A stretch of DNA of 64,000 nt. Source: TMED27 sp041397865. Its GTDB lineage: Bacteria > Pseudomonadota > Alphaproteobacteria > Micavibrionales > Micavibrionaceae. This document shows, one piece after another, positions 44,888 to 53,982 of this stretch. The notes below the pieces were generated by a model. That model had not been told where the DNA came from and made no database searches. It saw only the letters and a list, made by a program, of their open reading frames with translations. Numbering within the stretch: position 1 is the stretch's first letter; every line of letters starts with the position of its first letter. Both the position numbers and the translations under genes were made by a program. The stretch covers positions 1,054,001 through 1,118,000 of the forward strand of contig JAWKVT010000001.1 of NCBI GenBank assembly GCA_041397865.1, given 5' to 3'.

Positions 44888-45514
44888 ATGACACAAGCCG
44901 CACTTCAAAACAACGATGAAAACAACTCAGAAGCCACCCCCGCCATAAAAAAAGGCCGCCCCCGCTCCGCAAAATCCAAAACCGCCATCCTCAAAGCCAC
45001 AAACTCTCTGCTCCTGCATATGAGCGTGCAGGAACTCTCCATCGAAGCCATCGCAAAAAAAGCAAAAGTGGGAAAAACCACAATCTACCGCTGGTGGCCG
45101 AACAAAACCGCCGTCGTCATGGACGCGCTCATCAGCCAGCCCGGCATTCAATCCCCGCTACCCACGCCGAAAAACAACGCCGAAGCCCTCATCATGCAGC
45201 TCGACAAACTCATCCGCATGCTCAACGGCAATAACGGCGAAACGATCGCCCAGCTTTTCTCAGAAGCTCAGGCCGACGAAAAAGCCAAAAAGATTTTTTC
45301 CGGCACCTTTCTCACCCCCCTGCTCGACGCCATCGAGTTCAGTGTCGAGGAAGGCCAGAAAGCCCGGGAGTTTCGCGCCTCTCTAGACACAAAAATGGCC
45401 ATAGACCTGCTCTGCGGCCCTATTTTCTTCCGCCTGATGTCCCGCCCCGAAGAGCTCAACGACGACTTCCGCGAAACATATCCGAAAGAAGCTGTCCGCT
45501 TGATTAGCGCGTAA
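44888..45514 (+). CDS. TetR/AcrR-family transcriptional regulator
   Basis: A 208-residue regulator. After a basic, disordered N-terminus the HTH domain runs about 26-75: KTAILKATNSLLLHMSVQEL, SIEAIAKKAKVGKTTIYRWW, PNKTAVVMDAL. The C-terminal part (about 90-205) is the ligand domain of TetR_C type. No efflux or enzyme gene is adjacent in the same direction, so the target is unclear; a dyad upstream suggests self-control. Confidence 0.9.
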   Translation: MTQAALQNNDENNSEATPAIKKGRPRSAKSKTAILKATNSLLLHMSVQELSIEAIAKKAKVGKTTIYRWWPNKTAVVMDALISQPGIQSPLPTPKNNAEALIMQLDKLIRMLNGNNGETIAQLFSEAQADEKAKKIFSGTFLTPLLDAIEFSVEEGQKAREFRASLDTKMAIDLLCGPIFFRLMSRPEELNDDFRETYPKEAVRLISA

Positions 45515-45607
45515 AAAGCACTTTACACAAAAAAAATAGCTGCCATAAGGTTGAATCCACTTTAAAAGAAACACCTGAAAAGCCACTAAAACAAAACGAG
45601 AAAAACC

Positions 45608-45883
45608 ATGGCAGAACCGGAATTTTTAACACAAGAAGAGTTACAAGCAAGACACCCGTTGGGAACAGAAGTCACTGTAACTGCCGCCCCTGACGAAGAT
45701 AATGGATTCGACGTTGACCATATTCCATTCAATGAAAAAGTATTGGGTCAAACAGGAACAGTTACCGGACACAATTATGACCCGGGGATAGGTCCAACAC
45801 TTGTCGCAGAATTCAATCTGGAAAGTGGTATTATCACACAAGAACTCTTCCCGGAACAAATCACCCTCCATCAGGCTCCATAA
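45608..45883 (+). CDS. Small soluble protein of unknown function
   Basis: A 91-residue acidic protein without signal peptide or membrane segment. It looks beta-rich (GTEVTVTAAPDEDNGFDVDH; GQTGTVTGHNYDPGIGPTLV), perhaps a small SH3-like barrel. Codon use is more AT-rich than in the neighbours. It stands alone between the TetR-type and MscS genes with about 90 bp before it. Confidence 0.6.
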   Translation: MAEPEFLTQEELQARHPLGTEVTVTAAPDEDNGFDVDHIPFNEKVLGQTGTVTGHNYDPGIGPTLVAEFNLESGIITQELFPEQITLHQAP

Positions 45884-45955
45884 AAACACACCAAAACTGC
45901 GGAAAGTTTTACGTTCTTCATTTAAGTTTCTTTGACTTCGTGCTAGAACGTCAAC

Positions 45956-47245
45956 ATGCTCGAAACAATCGACATCGCCCAGCACTGGACCGCCATCGTC
46001 GAATGGTGCGGCAGCTATTTCTGGTCCGCCGACACCTTCCTGCAACTCGCCATCATTGCCGCCTCTTTCGTCGCCAGTTCCATCGCCTACCGCATAATCC
46101 GCAAACCGCTGATTGAAAAAGTCGACGCCCTGAAAATCCCCATAACCGCCCGCCGCGCGCTCCACAACCTGCGCAGGCTGATCCTGCCGATTATGGTCCT
46201 GACCATCATTTTCATCACCACGCTGATTGCCGGAACGGAAAGCGTCGGAATTGACGTCACCCTCTCCAAAGCGATCAGCAAACTGCTTCTGGCATGGATC
46301 TTTATCCGCGCCGCCGTACAGTTCATCGGCAACAGCCTCGTACGCAACTTTTTCGCTTTCTCCATATGGGTTATCGCCGCGCTCTCCATCTTCGGCGTTC
46401 TGGACGAAACCACCACAACCCTCGACGCGATAGGCTTTAACGTCGGCGGGGGCCGCCTTTCCGCTCTGGCGGTTATCAAGGGGCTGTTCTCTATCTTCGC
46501 CCTGCTTTACATCGCACTGTTTATCTCAACCTTCGCCGAGCGCCGCGTCCTCGAAATCAAAAGCCTCAACCGCTCTTCGCAGGTTCTGGTCGCAAAAATC
46601 GTGCGCATCACCCTCATCGTTTTTGCCCTGCTCATCGGCATTACCAGCGCCGGCATAGACCTCTCCCTCTTCGCCGTCTTCGGTGGTGCCATCGGCCTGG
46701 GGATCGGTTTCGGCCTGCAAAAAGGCGTCTCCAACCTCTTCTCCGGCATGCTTTTGCTTATGGACCGCTCTATCGAACCCGGCGACGTGCTGGAAATGCC
46801 CGACGGCACCTTCGGCTGGGTCCAGCATATGGGCGCGCGCTATACCGAAATCGTCACACGCGATAACAAATCCTTCCTCATTCCTAATGAAAATTTCATC
46901 ACCCAGCAGGTCGTCAACTGGTCCCACGGCAATACCCTCATCCGCGTCGAAGTCACCTTCGGCGTTGATTATTCCCACAACCCGCATGAAATTAATGAAA
47001 TGGCCATCGCCGCCGCCTCAAACGCTCATGAGCGCATCTGCAAAGACCCCGAGCCCGTCTGCCACTTCGTGGAATTCGGCGACAGCTCAATCAACTTCAA
47101 ACTCCGCTTCTGGATTCAAGACGCTGAAAAAGGCGTCACCAACATGCGCGCCGCCGTCATGCTCAAACTCTGGGACGCCTTCCAGGAAAACAATATCAAA
47201 ATCCCCTACCCCCACCGCGAAATCCTTATTACCAAAGAAGCATAG
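45956..47245 (+). CDS. MscS-family mechanosensitive channel
   Basis: A 429-residue membrane protein with about five to six hydrophobic segments (about 30-50, 75-95, 112-150, 165-190, 210-235). The pore-lining and beta-domain signature is LFAVFGGAIGLGIGFGLQKG, VSNLFSGMLLLMDRSIEPGD, then IPNENFITQQVVNWSHGN. It releases solutes on hypo-osmotic shock. It is longer at the N-terminus than E. coli MscS. A terminator follows. Confidence 0.92.
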   Translation: MLETIDIAQHWTAIVEWCGSYFWSADTFLQLAIIAASFVASSIAYRIIRKPLIEKVDALKIPITARRALHNLRRLILPIMVLTIIFITTLIAGTESVGIDVTLSKAISKLLLAWIFIRAAVQFIGNSLVRNFFAFSIWVIAALSIFGVLDETTTTLDAIGFNVGGGRLSALAVIKGLFSIFALLYIALFISTFAERRVLEIKSLNRSSQVLVAKIVRITLIVFALLIGITSAGIDLSLFAVFGGAIGLGIGFGLQKGVSNLFSGMLLLMDRSIEPGDVLEMPDGTFGWVQHMGARYTEIVTRDNKSFLIPNENFITQQVVNWSHGNTLIRVEVTFGVDYSHNPHEINEMAIAAASNAHERICKDPEPVCHFVEFGDSSINFKLRFWIQDAEKGVTNMRAAVMLKLWDAFQENNIKIPYPHREILITKEA

Positions 47246-47252
47246 CCATTCC

Positions 47253-47356
47253 GTTTTAACACGAAGCAAGAGAAGAAAAGCAAAACCCACGAAGAAAAAT
47301 TGTAAAAAAACTTCGTGAACTTCACGCATCTTCCTTTTAACTTCGTGTTAAAAAAC
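47253..47356. repeat. ACGAAG inverted repeat after the MscS gene
   Basis: GTTTTAACACGAAG at 47253 pairs with CTTCGTGTTAAAAAAC ending at 47356; an inner CACGAAG/CTTCGTG hairpin lies at 47288-47317. This is a different family from the GCGTA-core hairpins. Confidence 0.6.
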
Positions 47357-47358
47357 AA

Positions 47359-47384
47359 AAAAGGCGTCATAAAGACGCCCTTTT
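47359..47384 (+). terminator. Rho-independent terminator of the MscS gene
   Basis: GGCGTC-ATAAA-GACGCC with flanking A-run and TTTT lies about 115 bp past the stop codon. It may also work in the other direction. Confidence 0.75.
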
Positions 47385-47409
47385 CCTATTCTTATAAAAT
47401 CAATTCAAA

Positions 47410-47514
47410 GTATTTTGAGTCGAAAATAGTTGTTTTTGAGCAGCCGGAGCGCAGCGTACATTTAGTACGCGAGCACCGGAAGCGCAAAAAACGGCTATTT
47501 GCAGACCAAAATAC
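47410..47514. repeat. Nested hairpin element, subfamily 1, copy E
   Basis: GTATTTTGAGTCG pairs with GCAGACCAAAATAC, then AAATAGTTGTTTTTGAGC with GCGCAAAAAACGGCTATTT. The core GCGTAC...GTACGCGAGCACC lies inside. It ends 6 bp beyond the peroxiredoxin stop codon. Relative to copy D it has one extra base before the core and one fewer in the core loop, which together keep the reading frame. Confidence 0.85.
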
Positions 47515-47520
47515 GAAGAA

Positions 47521-48102
47521 TTAAGCCGCCAGCTTACCCGCTTCGGCAGATACGTCGATAGTATCCCCACCGGCAGCGCGGCTGCACGGGCAAAGCCCTT
47601 CACTCTGCAATGCGTCCAGAATACGCAAGGTTTCCGCCGGGTTCCGGCCCACATTCAAACCGTTCACGGAAACATGCTGAATCACATTATTCGGGTCGAC
47701 AATAAACGTTGCGCGCAGCGCAACACCGGCCTGCGGCTCACGCACACCAAGCCCGTCAATAAGCGAACCGTTCGTATCGGCAAACGCCCACTGGTTCAAA
47801 CCCTTAAGCCCCGCATGCTCGCGACGCCAGGCCAGCTTGCAAAACTCATTATCCGTAGACCCGCCCAGCACAACCGCCCCGCGCTTCTCAAACTCGCTGT
47901 TCAAATTGGCAAATTCTATAATTTCCGTCGGGCAAATAAACGTAAAATCTTTCGGATAGAAAAAGAAAACCTTCCACTTCCCTTCAAAACTGCCTTCCGT
48001 AATCGTCTCAAACGCGCTCTCACCATTCTCTTCATGCACGTTAAAACCGGGCTTCACACCCGTCACTTCAAATTCAGGTAACTGATCGCCAATACCAAGC
48101 AT
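47521..48102 (-). CDS. Peroxiredoxin (AhpC/2-Cys Prx family)
   Basis: About 193 residues from MLGIGDQLPEF, the usual family start, with GGAG 6 nt upstream; farther ATG and upstream codons are less likely. The peroxidatic Cys lies in DFTFICPTEI (near residue 55) and a CPC motif lies near residue 170 (GLCPCSRA). It reduces hydrogen peroxide and organic peroxides; a dedicated reductase is not adjacent. It is divergent from trhO with about 105 bp between starts. Confidence 0.92.
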   Translation of the reverse strand: MLGIGDQLPEFEVTGVKPGFNVHEENGESAFETITEGSFEGKWKVFFFYPKDFTFICPTEIIEFANLNSEFEKRGAVVLGGSTDNEFCKLAWRREHAGLKGLNQWAFADTNGSLIDGLGVREPQAGVALRATFIVDPNNVIQHVSVNGLNVGRNPAETLRILDALQSEGLCPCSRAAGGDTIDVSAEAGKLAA

Positions 48103-48207
48103 CTTCATCTCCATTGTTAAAATTAAACCGGTTATATGATCTAACGCCGGATTAGCAGGTTTCAAGAGCGTTTGCAAATTTTTCTCCCATAGACTATAAA
48201 CCCCACC

Positions 48208-49110
48208 ATGACTTACAAAGTTGCAGCTTTATACAAATTCACCCCTATCGAAGACATCGAAGCGCTTCGAAAGGACATCTACGCCTATACGGACGAAAAC
48301 ACCCCCAGCATTTGCGGAACCCTCCTCCTCGCCCCCGAAGGCATAAACGGCACCATCGCCGCCCACCCGGAGGATATGGAAAAAACAATCGCCTTCCTTG
48401 ATGAAAAACTCGGCGTGCGTCAAGGTTCAAAAGCCTGCGAGTTCAAATACTCCCACGCTTCAAAACAACCCTTCAACCGCTTTAAAGTCCGCCCGAAAAA
48501 AGAACTCATCACCTTGCGGCGGCCTGAAGCCGACCCGAATAAACAAGTTGGCGAATATGTCACCCCCGAAGACTGGAACGCACTTCTGGACGACCCGGAA
48601 GTTCTGCTCATCGACACCCGCAACGACTACGAAACCAAAGTCGGCATTTTCGAAGGCGCAATCGACCCGAACATGAAAATCTTCACCGAATTCCCCGATT
48701 GGGTCGAAGAAAACCTCGACCCGGCCAAACATAAAAAAGTCGCCATGTTCTGCACTGGCGGCATAAGATGCGAAAAAGCCAGCGCCTACATGCTGGCCCA
48801 CGGTTTCGAAAATGTTTACCACCTCAAAGGCGGCATCTTGAAATACCTTGAAACCGTGAACGAAAATGACAGCAAATGGAAAGGCGATTGCTTCGTCTTC
48901 GACCAGCGCGTATCCGTCACCCACGGCCTTAAAGAAGGCAATTGGAAAGTCTGCCACGCCTGCCGCGAACCGCTAAGCGCCAAAGACTGCGAACGCCCCG
49001 AATACGAAAACGGCATCTCCTGCCACCACTGCGTAAGCTCCCTCACGCCAGAGCGCGAAAAATCCCTCCGAACCCGCCAAAAACATTACTCAAAGCGCTA
49101 TTCCAATTAA
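48208..49110 (+). CDS. trhO: tRNA uridine(34) hydroxylase TrhO (rhodanese-like)
   Basis: A 300-residue protein with an N-terminal acylphosphatase-like domain (CGTLLLAPEGINGTIAAHPE), a rhodanese domain with active-site Cys near 182 in FCTGGIRCEKASAY, and a C-terminal zinc-type Cys cluster (CHACREPLSAKDC; CHHCVSSL). TrhO hydroxylates U34 on the way to (c)mo5U. Length matches the longer family members. Confidence 0.92.
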   Translation: MTYKVAALYKFTPIEDIEALRKDIYAYTDENTPSICGTLLLAPEGINGTIAAHPEDMEKTIAFLDEKLGVRQGSKACEFKYSHASKQPFNRFKVRPKKELITLRRPEADPNKQVGEYVTPEDWNALLDDPEVLLIDTRNDYETKVGIFEGAIDPNMKIFTEFPDWVEENLDPAKHKKVAMFCTGGIRCEKASAYMLAHGFENVYHLKGGILKYLETVNENDSKWKGDCFVFDQRVSVTHGLKEGNWKVCHACREPLSAKDCERPEYENGISCHHCVSSLTPEREKSLRTRQKHYSKRYSN

Positions 49111-49149
49111 ACCTTAACCATCATTATTTCTAGAACCGGTTTCACAATT

Positions 49150-49632
49150 CTATTGCACAGGCTTATGCTCAGGCGTAATCATATGCGGCCTGCGATGCCG
49201 CATCACCCGCCGCTCATACCCGCCGCCAACTTTCTCCGCCATCCGCTCCGCCATCTTCCGCCGGTCCTCCACCGAAAGCTGCGAAGCCACATCGCGCAGC
49301 GCCTTAATTTTAAGCGCTTTCATATCCCCGCGCACCTCCAGCATCCGCGCCGCAGCCTTATCAAACGCCTCCCCGTCAAATTCCTCCGCCGAAAGAATTT
49401 TCACAATCTCTCCGCGCGCCTTACGCGCCTTGTCCCCAAGCGGCTTAATATCGCGAAACGCGCTTTGAAACGCCCGCCCGGTAATGTTACGCCCCTCCGG
49501 CGAAAGCTCCTTTTTAATCTCATGCCACGGCTGCGTCGACCAGTGCTTATACACATGCCCCGCCACAACCCCCGCCAAAAGCAAATTCAGCAAAACCGAC
49601 ACACTCAAAATAATCTTGAATTTCCTGCTCAT
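49150..49632 (-). CDS. Periplasmic heavy-metal-sensor/CpxP-like protein
   Basis: A 160-residue protein with one N-terminal membrane anchor (about 8-26) and a helical periplasmic part: GRAFQSAFRDIKPLGDKARK, ILSAEEFDGEAFDKAAARML, LSVEDRRKMAERM. This is the PF13801 (heavy-metal resistance, CpxP/Spy-like) pattern. It closes a three-gene run with the small membrane protein and ECF sigma factor, so it may take part in sensing for that sigma factor. Confidence 0.8.
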   Translation of the reverse strand: MSRKFKIILSVSVLLNLLLAGVVAGHVYKHWSTQPWHEIKKELSPEGRNITGRAFQSAFRDIKPLGDKARKARGEIVKILSAEEFDGEAFDKAAARMLEVRGDMKALKIKALRDVASQLSVEDRRKMAERMAEKVGGGYERRVMRHRRPHMITPEHKPVQ

Positions 49633-49977
49633 CTAAACCCACTCCTCCACAACAAAACGATCGTCAATCGTCATAAAGCTGGCAACCTCACCGGGGCTAA
49701 GCATAAAGGAAAAATCAACGCCTTCCGAAGCCTCGCCCAGAAACAAGCCGGCCCCAAACACCAAAATAATCAACACCAAAGCAAAAACCGGACGCGGCGT
49801 AAGAAAAATATTTTCCACTCCCGCCCGCAGCCTTTCCCAAAAAACGCCGCCGCGCGCATCCCCGCCCGCAGCAGCAAATCGCTCCCGGTGCGCCGCCGCA
49901 ACAATACGCGCACTCAGCCCTTCCGGCACCTCCGGAGTTCTGCGCGTTTCAAGCAATTTGTCCAAATCGTCAAACAT
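49633..49977 (-). CDS. Small single-pass membrane protein, possible anti-sigma factor
   Basis: A 114-residue protein with a cytoplasmic N-terminus (about 1-63; MFDDLDKLLETRRTPEVPEG), one membrane helix (PVFALVLIILVFGAGLFLG) and a short periplasmic tail. It starts 3 bp after the ECF sigma gene, the usual position of an anti-sigma factor. No zinc-binding HxxxCxxC motif is seen, so the anti-sigma role is inference from context and topology. Confidence 0.7.
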   Translation of the reverse strand: MFDDLDKLLETRRTPEVPEGLSARIVAAAHRERFAAAGGDARGGVFWERLRAGVENIFLTPRPVFALVLIILVFGAGLFLGEASEGVDFSFMLSPGEVASFMTIDDRFVVEEWV

Positions 49978-49980
49978 ATC

Positions 49981-50577
49981 CTATCCTGTAACCCTAAGCC
50001 CTTCTTCGGCTTCCAAAAACCCTTGCGCCATCAAATCATCCCGTAGCGCCTTTTTCGCCCGCATCAACAAAGATTCCAGCGCCTTAACCCCCACACCCAA
50101 AATCTCCGCCGCTTCTTTATTGCTCAAACCCTCGTAAAAACAAAGGTTAAGCGCAATTTTTTGACGCTCCGGCAAAGCCGCAATCGCCGCCTCCAGCGCA
50201 TCCTGCCGGTCCTGCTCCTCAAGCCTGCTCTCCGCAGAGGGCGTCTTGTCCGCAATATATTCCAGCGCCTCGGAGCCACCGCTCTGCGGCTTCTTCCGCC
50301 GCATCCGGTCAATCGCCAAATTCGTAACAACGCGGTAAAACCATGTCGTAAACTTCGCGCCTTTGGCCGCGTCATACCCTTCCGGCTTACTCCAAAGCTT
50401 CAAAAACGCTTCCTGCACAATATCTTCCGCCTCTTCGCTATGACCACACATCCGGTACGCCGCAGAATAAAACAGACCAGAATGCCGTTCCACAATTTGC
50501 GCAAAAGCCTGATGGTCACCGCTACAAACGCGCTCCATCAGGCTTTCATCGCTTATGTCCTGCTCTTGCTGGCCCAT
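49981..50577 (-). CDS. ECF-family RNA polymerase sigma factor
   Basis: About 198 residues from MGQQEQDISDESLMERV; an upstream ATG adds 12 residues. Region 2 is FAQIVERHSGLFYSAAYRMC to FTTWFYRVVTNLAIDRMRRK, and region 4 is LPERQKIALNLCFYEGLSNK to EILGVGVKALESLLMRAKKA. It heads a run with a putative anti-sigma and a CpxP-like protein, pointing to an envelope or metal stress response. No own-type promoter was identified. Confidence 0.9.
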   Translation of the reverse strand: MGQQEQDISDESLMERVCSGDHQAFAQIVERHSGLFYSAAYRMCGHSEEAEDIVQEAFLKLWSKPEGYDAAKGAKFTTWFYRVVTNLAIDRMRRKKPQSGGSEALEYIADKTPSAESRLEEQDRQDALEAAIAALPERQKIALNLCFYEGLSNKEAAEILGVGVKALESLLMRAKKALRDDLMAQGFLEAEEGLRVTG

Positions 50578-50618
50578 GACAGGCTTTATGCTCTGACAGA
50601 GCCGTAAATGCAAGGATT

Positions 50619-50942
50619 TTATTCCTCAGAAGGCTCCGAAGCGCTACCGCCGTCTTCTGTATCCTTCTCACGGCGCTCTTTCCATTTTTCTTTCATCTTC
50701 GCATGCGCCGCTTCGGCCTCGTCCTTCGAAATCTCGCCATTACCGTCAGCATCCATTTTGCCGAACTTGTCCTCGGCATGGCTCAAAAACTCTTCCTTGG
50801 AAATAACGCCGTCACCGTTGAGATCATGCTTTTCAAACATCTTACCCTTATGGTGGCCCGCGCCGCCATGATGGTCTGCAAGAGCCGGAGACATCGAAAT
50901 AACCAGTGCAACAGCCGTAAACGCCAATAGTTTTTTCATCAT
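50619..50942 (-). CDS. Exported EF-hand calcium-binding protein
   Basis: A 107-residue protein. The ATG at 50942 has AAAGGA 5 nt upstream, which overrides a longer frame. A signal peptide ends near ALA/DHHGG. Two EF-hand loops follow: DLNGDGVISKEE and DADGNGEISKDE. A charged Lys/Glu tail ends the protein. His-rich HHGGAGHHKG after cleavage may bind metal. It lies just upstream of the ECF sigma gene on the same strand, 42 bp away, and could be part of its run. Confidence 0.85.
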   Translation of the reverse strand: MMKKLLAFTAVALVISMSPALADHHGGAGHHKGKMFEKHDLNGDGVISKEEFLSHAEDKFGKMDADGNGEISKDEAEAAHAKMKEKWKERREKDTEDGGSASEPSEE

Positions 50943-51021
50943 TTTAGTCCTTTTGTAAGTTGTGATACCTTTAATACGCAGTAATACCACAAACCCTTCG
51001 CAAGTTTTCAGGATTTTTAAA

Positions 51022-52368
51022 ATGAGCAAGCCTTCAAAACGCGCCCAATCCCTGTCCGGCTCTACGGATATGATTATGAAACAGGATCTTTGGATAAAAA
51101 TCCTCACCGGTATGCTCGTGGGTATAATCGTCGGCGCCGCCCTTTCTCCCGAAAGCTCAATCATCAGCAGCCTGCTCCCGCCCGCAGATTTCAGCGCGGA
51201 AACCTACAAAAACTGGGCCTTCGCCACGGGAGAATGGCTCGCCCTTCCCGGCATCATATTCCTCGGCCTAATCCAGATGGTCATCATCCCGCTCATTACC
51301 TGCTCCATCATCTTAGGGATAGCCGAAGGCGGCAGCCTCGGTTTTGTTAAAAAAATAGGCCTGCGCATCATCCCCTATTTCATCCTGACAACCGCGCTGT
51401 CCATCACCATCGGCATTATAATCGTAAACATCGTCAACCCCGGCCAGTTTATAGACCAGACGCTCATACAAAACGTCATAACCTCCGAAGCCGCCGCCGG
51501 ACGCATCCCCGGTCAAACTTTCGAAAACCTCACAATCCCCCAGCGCATAGGCAATCTTATTCCCACAAACCCCGCCCGCGCACAGCTTGACCGCGATATG
51601 CTGAAAATCGTAATCGCCTCCATCCTCGTCGGTATCGCCCTCATCACAATCCCCCCCGCGACCGGTAAAACCTTCAAGGAACTCTGCATCGCCGGACAGG
51701 TCATCTCCATGAAAATTATCGCCTGGGCCATGACCCTCGCCCCTTACGCCGTCTTTGGCCTCATCTGCAATATCGTTATTCGCCTCGGCATTGAATCTCT
51801 CATCAGCGTCGGCGCCTATGCCTTGTGCGTTCTGGCCGGTCTGGGGTGTATGCTGCTGGTCTATATGCTGATTATCGCCATCCTCACCCAAAGCTCGCCG
51901 CGCACGTTCCTCAGCAACATCAAGGAAGTCCAGCTTCTGGCCTTCTCAACCTCCTCTTCCGCTGCCACAATGCCGTTTTCCATTCAAGCTGCCGAGGAAA
52001 AGCTCAAAACCCGCCCGGAAATCAGCCGCTTCATCATCCCCCTCGGCGCCACCGTGAATATGGACGGCACCGCGCTCTACCAAGGCGTCGCCGCCATCTT
52101 CCTCTGTCAGGTTTTCGGCATAGACCTCAGCCTCACCGAAACCGCACTCCTCGTCATAACAACCGTCGGCGCATCCATCGGCACCCCGGCAACCCCCGGC
52201 GTCGGGCTAATCGTCCTCGCCACCATCCTGAGCGGCATCGGCGTTCCCGCCGAAGGAATCGCCCTCATCATCGGCGTTGACCGCCTCCTCGACATGTGCC
52301 GCACAACCGTCAACGTCACCGGCGACCTCACCGCCACCAAAGTCATGGATAAATGGGTTAAACCTTAA
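51022..52368 (+). CDS. Dicarboxylate/amino acid:cation symporter (DAACS family)
   Basis: About 448 residues from MSKPSKRAQ, which has AGGA at 8 nt spacing. Eight membrane helices and two re-entrant hairpins are visible; the signatures are AFSTSSSAATMPFSIQAAEE (hairpin 1), LGATVNMDGTALYQGVAAIF (helix 7) and ASIGTPATPGVGLIVLATIL (hairpin 2), with GVDRLLDMCRTTVNVTGD in helix 8. It takes up glutamate, aspartate or C4-dicarboxylates with Na+ or H+; the exact substrate is not decided by sequence. Confidence 0.92.
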   Translation: MSKPSKRAQSLSGSTDMIMKQDLWIKILTGMLVGIIVGAALSPESSIISSLLPPADFSAETYKNWAFATGEWLALPGIIFLGLIQMVIIPLITCSIILGIAEGGSLGFVKKIGLRIIPYFILTTALSITIGIIIVNIVNPGQFIDQTLIQNVITSEAAAGRIPGQTFENLTIPQRIGNLIPTNPARAQLDRDMLKIVIASILVGIALITIPPATGKTFKELCIAGQVISMKIIAWAMTLAPYAVFGLICNIVIRLGIESLISVGAYALCVLAGLGCMLLVYMLIIAILTQSSPRTFLSNIKEVQLLAFSTSSSAATMPFSIQAAEEKLKTRPEISRFIIPLGATVNMDGTALYQGVAAIFLCQVFGIDLSLTETALLVITTVGASIGTPATPGVGLIVLATILSGIGVPAEGIALIIGVDRLLDMCRTTVNVTGDLTATKVMDKWVKP

Positions 52369-52496
52369 ACCACACAATGAACATAAAGCGCCGCAGGCAT
52401 TTTTTAACCCAAACAAAAAATGTGACGCACCGAGCGTAAAACATACCTTGTAAGCTTTGCGTCTTCGCGGCTTTGCGATTCACAGCGCAATGTTAT

Positions 52497-53213
52497 TTAA
52501 AGTGGCGCGACATCTATAAAGATACGATAATCCCCCGCCTCATTCTTCCCAAGCTTGCTGCTCGCAACAACCTTCGCCGGGCCTTTCAACCGCAGCGCCA
52601 CCAGCGCCCCGCCATCTTGCGCCGGTTTCGCCGCATAAGCCTGAAAAACCTTGCTGCCTTCAAAAACCTTCTCACCCGGCGCATCCCACTGCGCCCCCGG
52701 CAAACGAACAATCAGCACACTTTGCGCGTTATCCAACTCATATTTAAAGTCACCCGGCGCATCCAGATCGAAAACCAGACGGGTCTTTCCCGGATGTTCC
52801 CCGGTGCGAAGCCCCTTAACATGCGCCCCCGCCCCCGAAGCCGGAGCAATCGCCGATGAAGCCAAAGCAATATCCGCATGCGCAATCGAGTTTTTTAAAC
52901 CTTTGAAATCCTTCTTCACACCGTCAATCTCGCGCTCCATCTCCACAACGCGGCTATGCGTATTTTCGGCCAGTTTCACATCCCGCGCATTTTTCACATA
53001 CGGGTTGTGCTGCACCATCTTTGTCGGCTCAACCTTCGCCCGCGCCAGCCTGTGCTGCTCTTCCGGCGATAAAGCCGCCCCCTTCTCCACCTGCCTGTAC
53101 GCGCCCTGCTCTTCATCGACCGCCGCCTGCTCATATTCGCTATAGCGCGTCCCCGAACAAGCCCCAAGCCCGCCCAAAACAGCCAGAGCCCAACACAAAA
53201 CAAACATACGCAT
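52497..53213 (-). CDS. Lipoprotein with AMIN-like C-terminal domain
   Basis: About 238 residues from MRMFVLCWAL; lipobox LGAC (Cys near 19). The middle is charged and helical (AENTHSRVVEMEREIDGVKK). The C-terminal half (GEHPGKTRLVFDLDAPGDFK, NAQSVLIVRLPGAQWDAPGE, DYRIFIDV) fits an AMIN domain, which targets envelope proteins to peptidoglycan or septal sites. Stand-alone gene. Confidence 0.7.
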   Translation of the reverse strand: MRMFVLCWALAVLGGLGACSGTRYSEYEQAAVDEEQGAYRQVEKGAALSPEEQHRLARAKVEPTKMVQHNPYVKNARDVKLAENTHSRVVEMEREIDGVKKDFKGLKNSIAHADIALASSAIAPASGAGAHVKGLRTGEHPGKTRLVFDLDAPGDFKYELDNAQSVLIVRLPGAQWDAPGEKVFEGSKVFQAYAAKPAQDGGALVALRLKGPAKVVASSKLGKNEAGDYRIFIDVAPL

Positions 53214-53352
53214 TTTAAAAGAACATCTCATAAAAAGAATTATACCCCCGCCTCTCTCTTTTTCAACGCCCTAAATCTTAACCGATTGTTAAGAGGTTAA
53301 GCCTTAATATGAACTCAAAATAACAAAAATAAAAAACATAAAGAGGGTACAA

Positions 53353-53946
53353 ATGTTCAGAAAAGAAGAAATCCGCCAAAATCTCATGGGTTGCCTCGAA
53401 ACCGCGCTGTTCATGCGCCGTGGGCCGGAGCGCTTTAACGCCAGCCGCAAAAGCATGCAAAAATCTTTTCTTATTCCCGTCATTTTGCTGCCGCTCACAT
53501 TGATAACGGTTTTAACCGCACACCCCGAAGGCACGCTCAGCACTTCTTCCATGAAGGCGCTGGCCCTTATATATTCTCTGCGCCTGTTCTTGTATCTCGG
53601 ACTGTTCCTAAGCCTCGTCTACACGATGGCCCGCACGATGGACAGGCTCGATGCCTTTTACCGATTCGCCACCGCCAATAATTGGCTGACCATTCCCGCC
53701 GCGCTTTTAATCGCGCCGCTGGTCGCAATGTTCACAAGCGGTCACTATGAATGGAACGAAATTTACCCGCTCATGGTCTTCATCACGCTTTATTCCTATG
53801 CCTATACAGCCTTCATGGCCGCGCATGTCATGCGCATCCCCATGGAACTGGCATGCTTTATCGCCATTGCGGGCATGGCCATACACCAGACGTCGCTGGA
53901 CGTTCTGAAATGGGCCGCCGTCGGTTTCATTCAACTGATCGCTTAA
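53353..53946 (+). CDS. Polytopic membrane protein of unknown function
   Basis: A 197-residue protein with GAGGG before the ATG. After a basic N-terminus (about 1-37) come about five hydrophobic segments (FLIPVILLPLTLITVL, LIYSLRLFLYLGLFLSLVY, LTIPAALLIAPLVAMF, LMVFITLYSYAYTAFM, ACFIAIAGMAIHQT). It looks Yip1- or YIF-like in layout, but no motif confirms that. Neighbour of the WecA-like gene but oppositely oriented. Confidence 0.65.
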   Translation: MFRKEEIRQNLMGCLETALFMRRGPERFNASRKSMQKSFLIPVILLPLTLITVLTAHPEGTLSTSSMKALALIYSLRLFLYLGLFLSLVYTMARTMDRLDAFYRFATANNWLTIPAALLIAPLVAMFTSGHYEWNEIYPLMVFITLYSYAYTAFMAAHVMRIPMELACFIAIAGMAIHQTSLDVLKWAAVGFIQLIA

Positions 53947-53982
53947 CAGAGGGAGCCTTGCGATGAGTACGGAATATATCTC

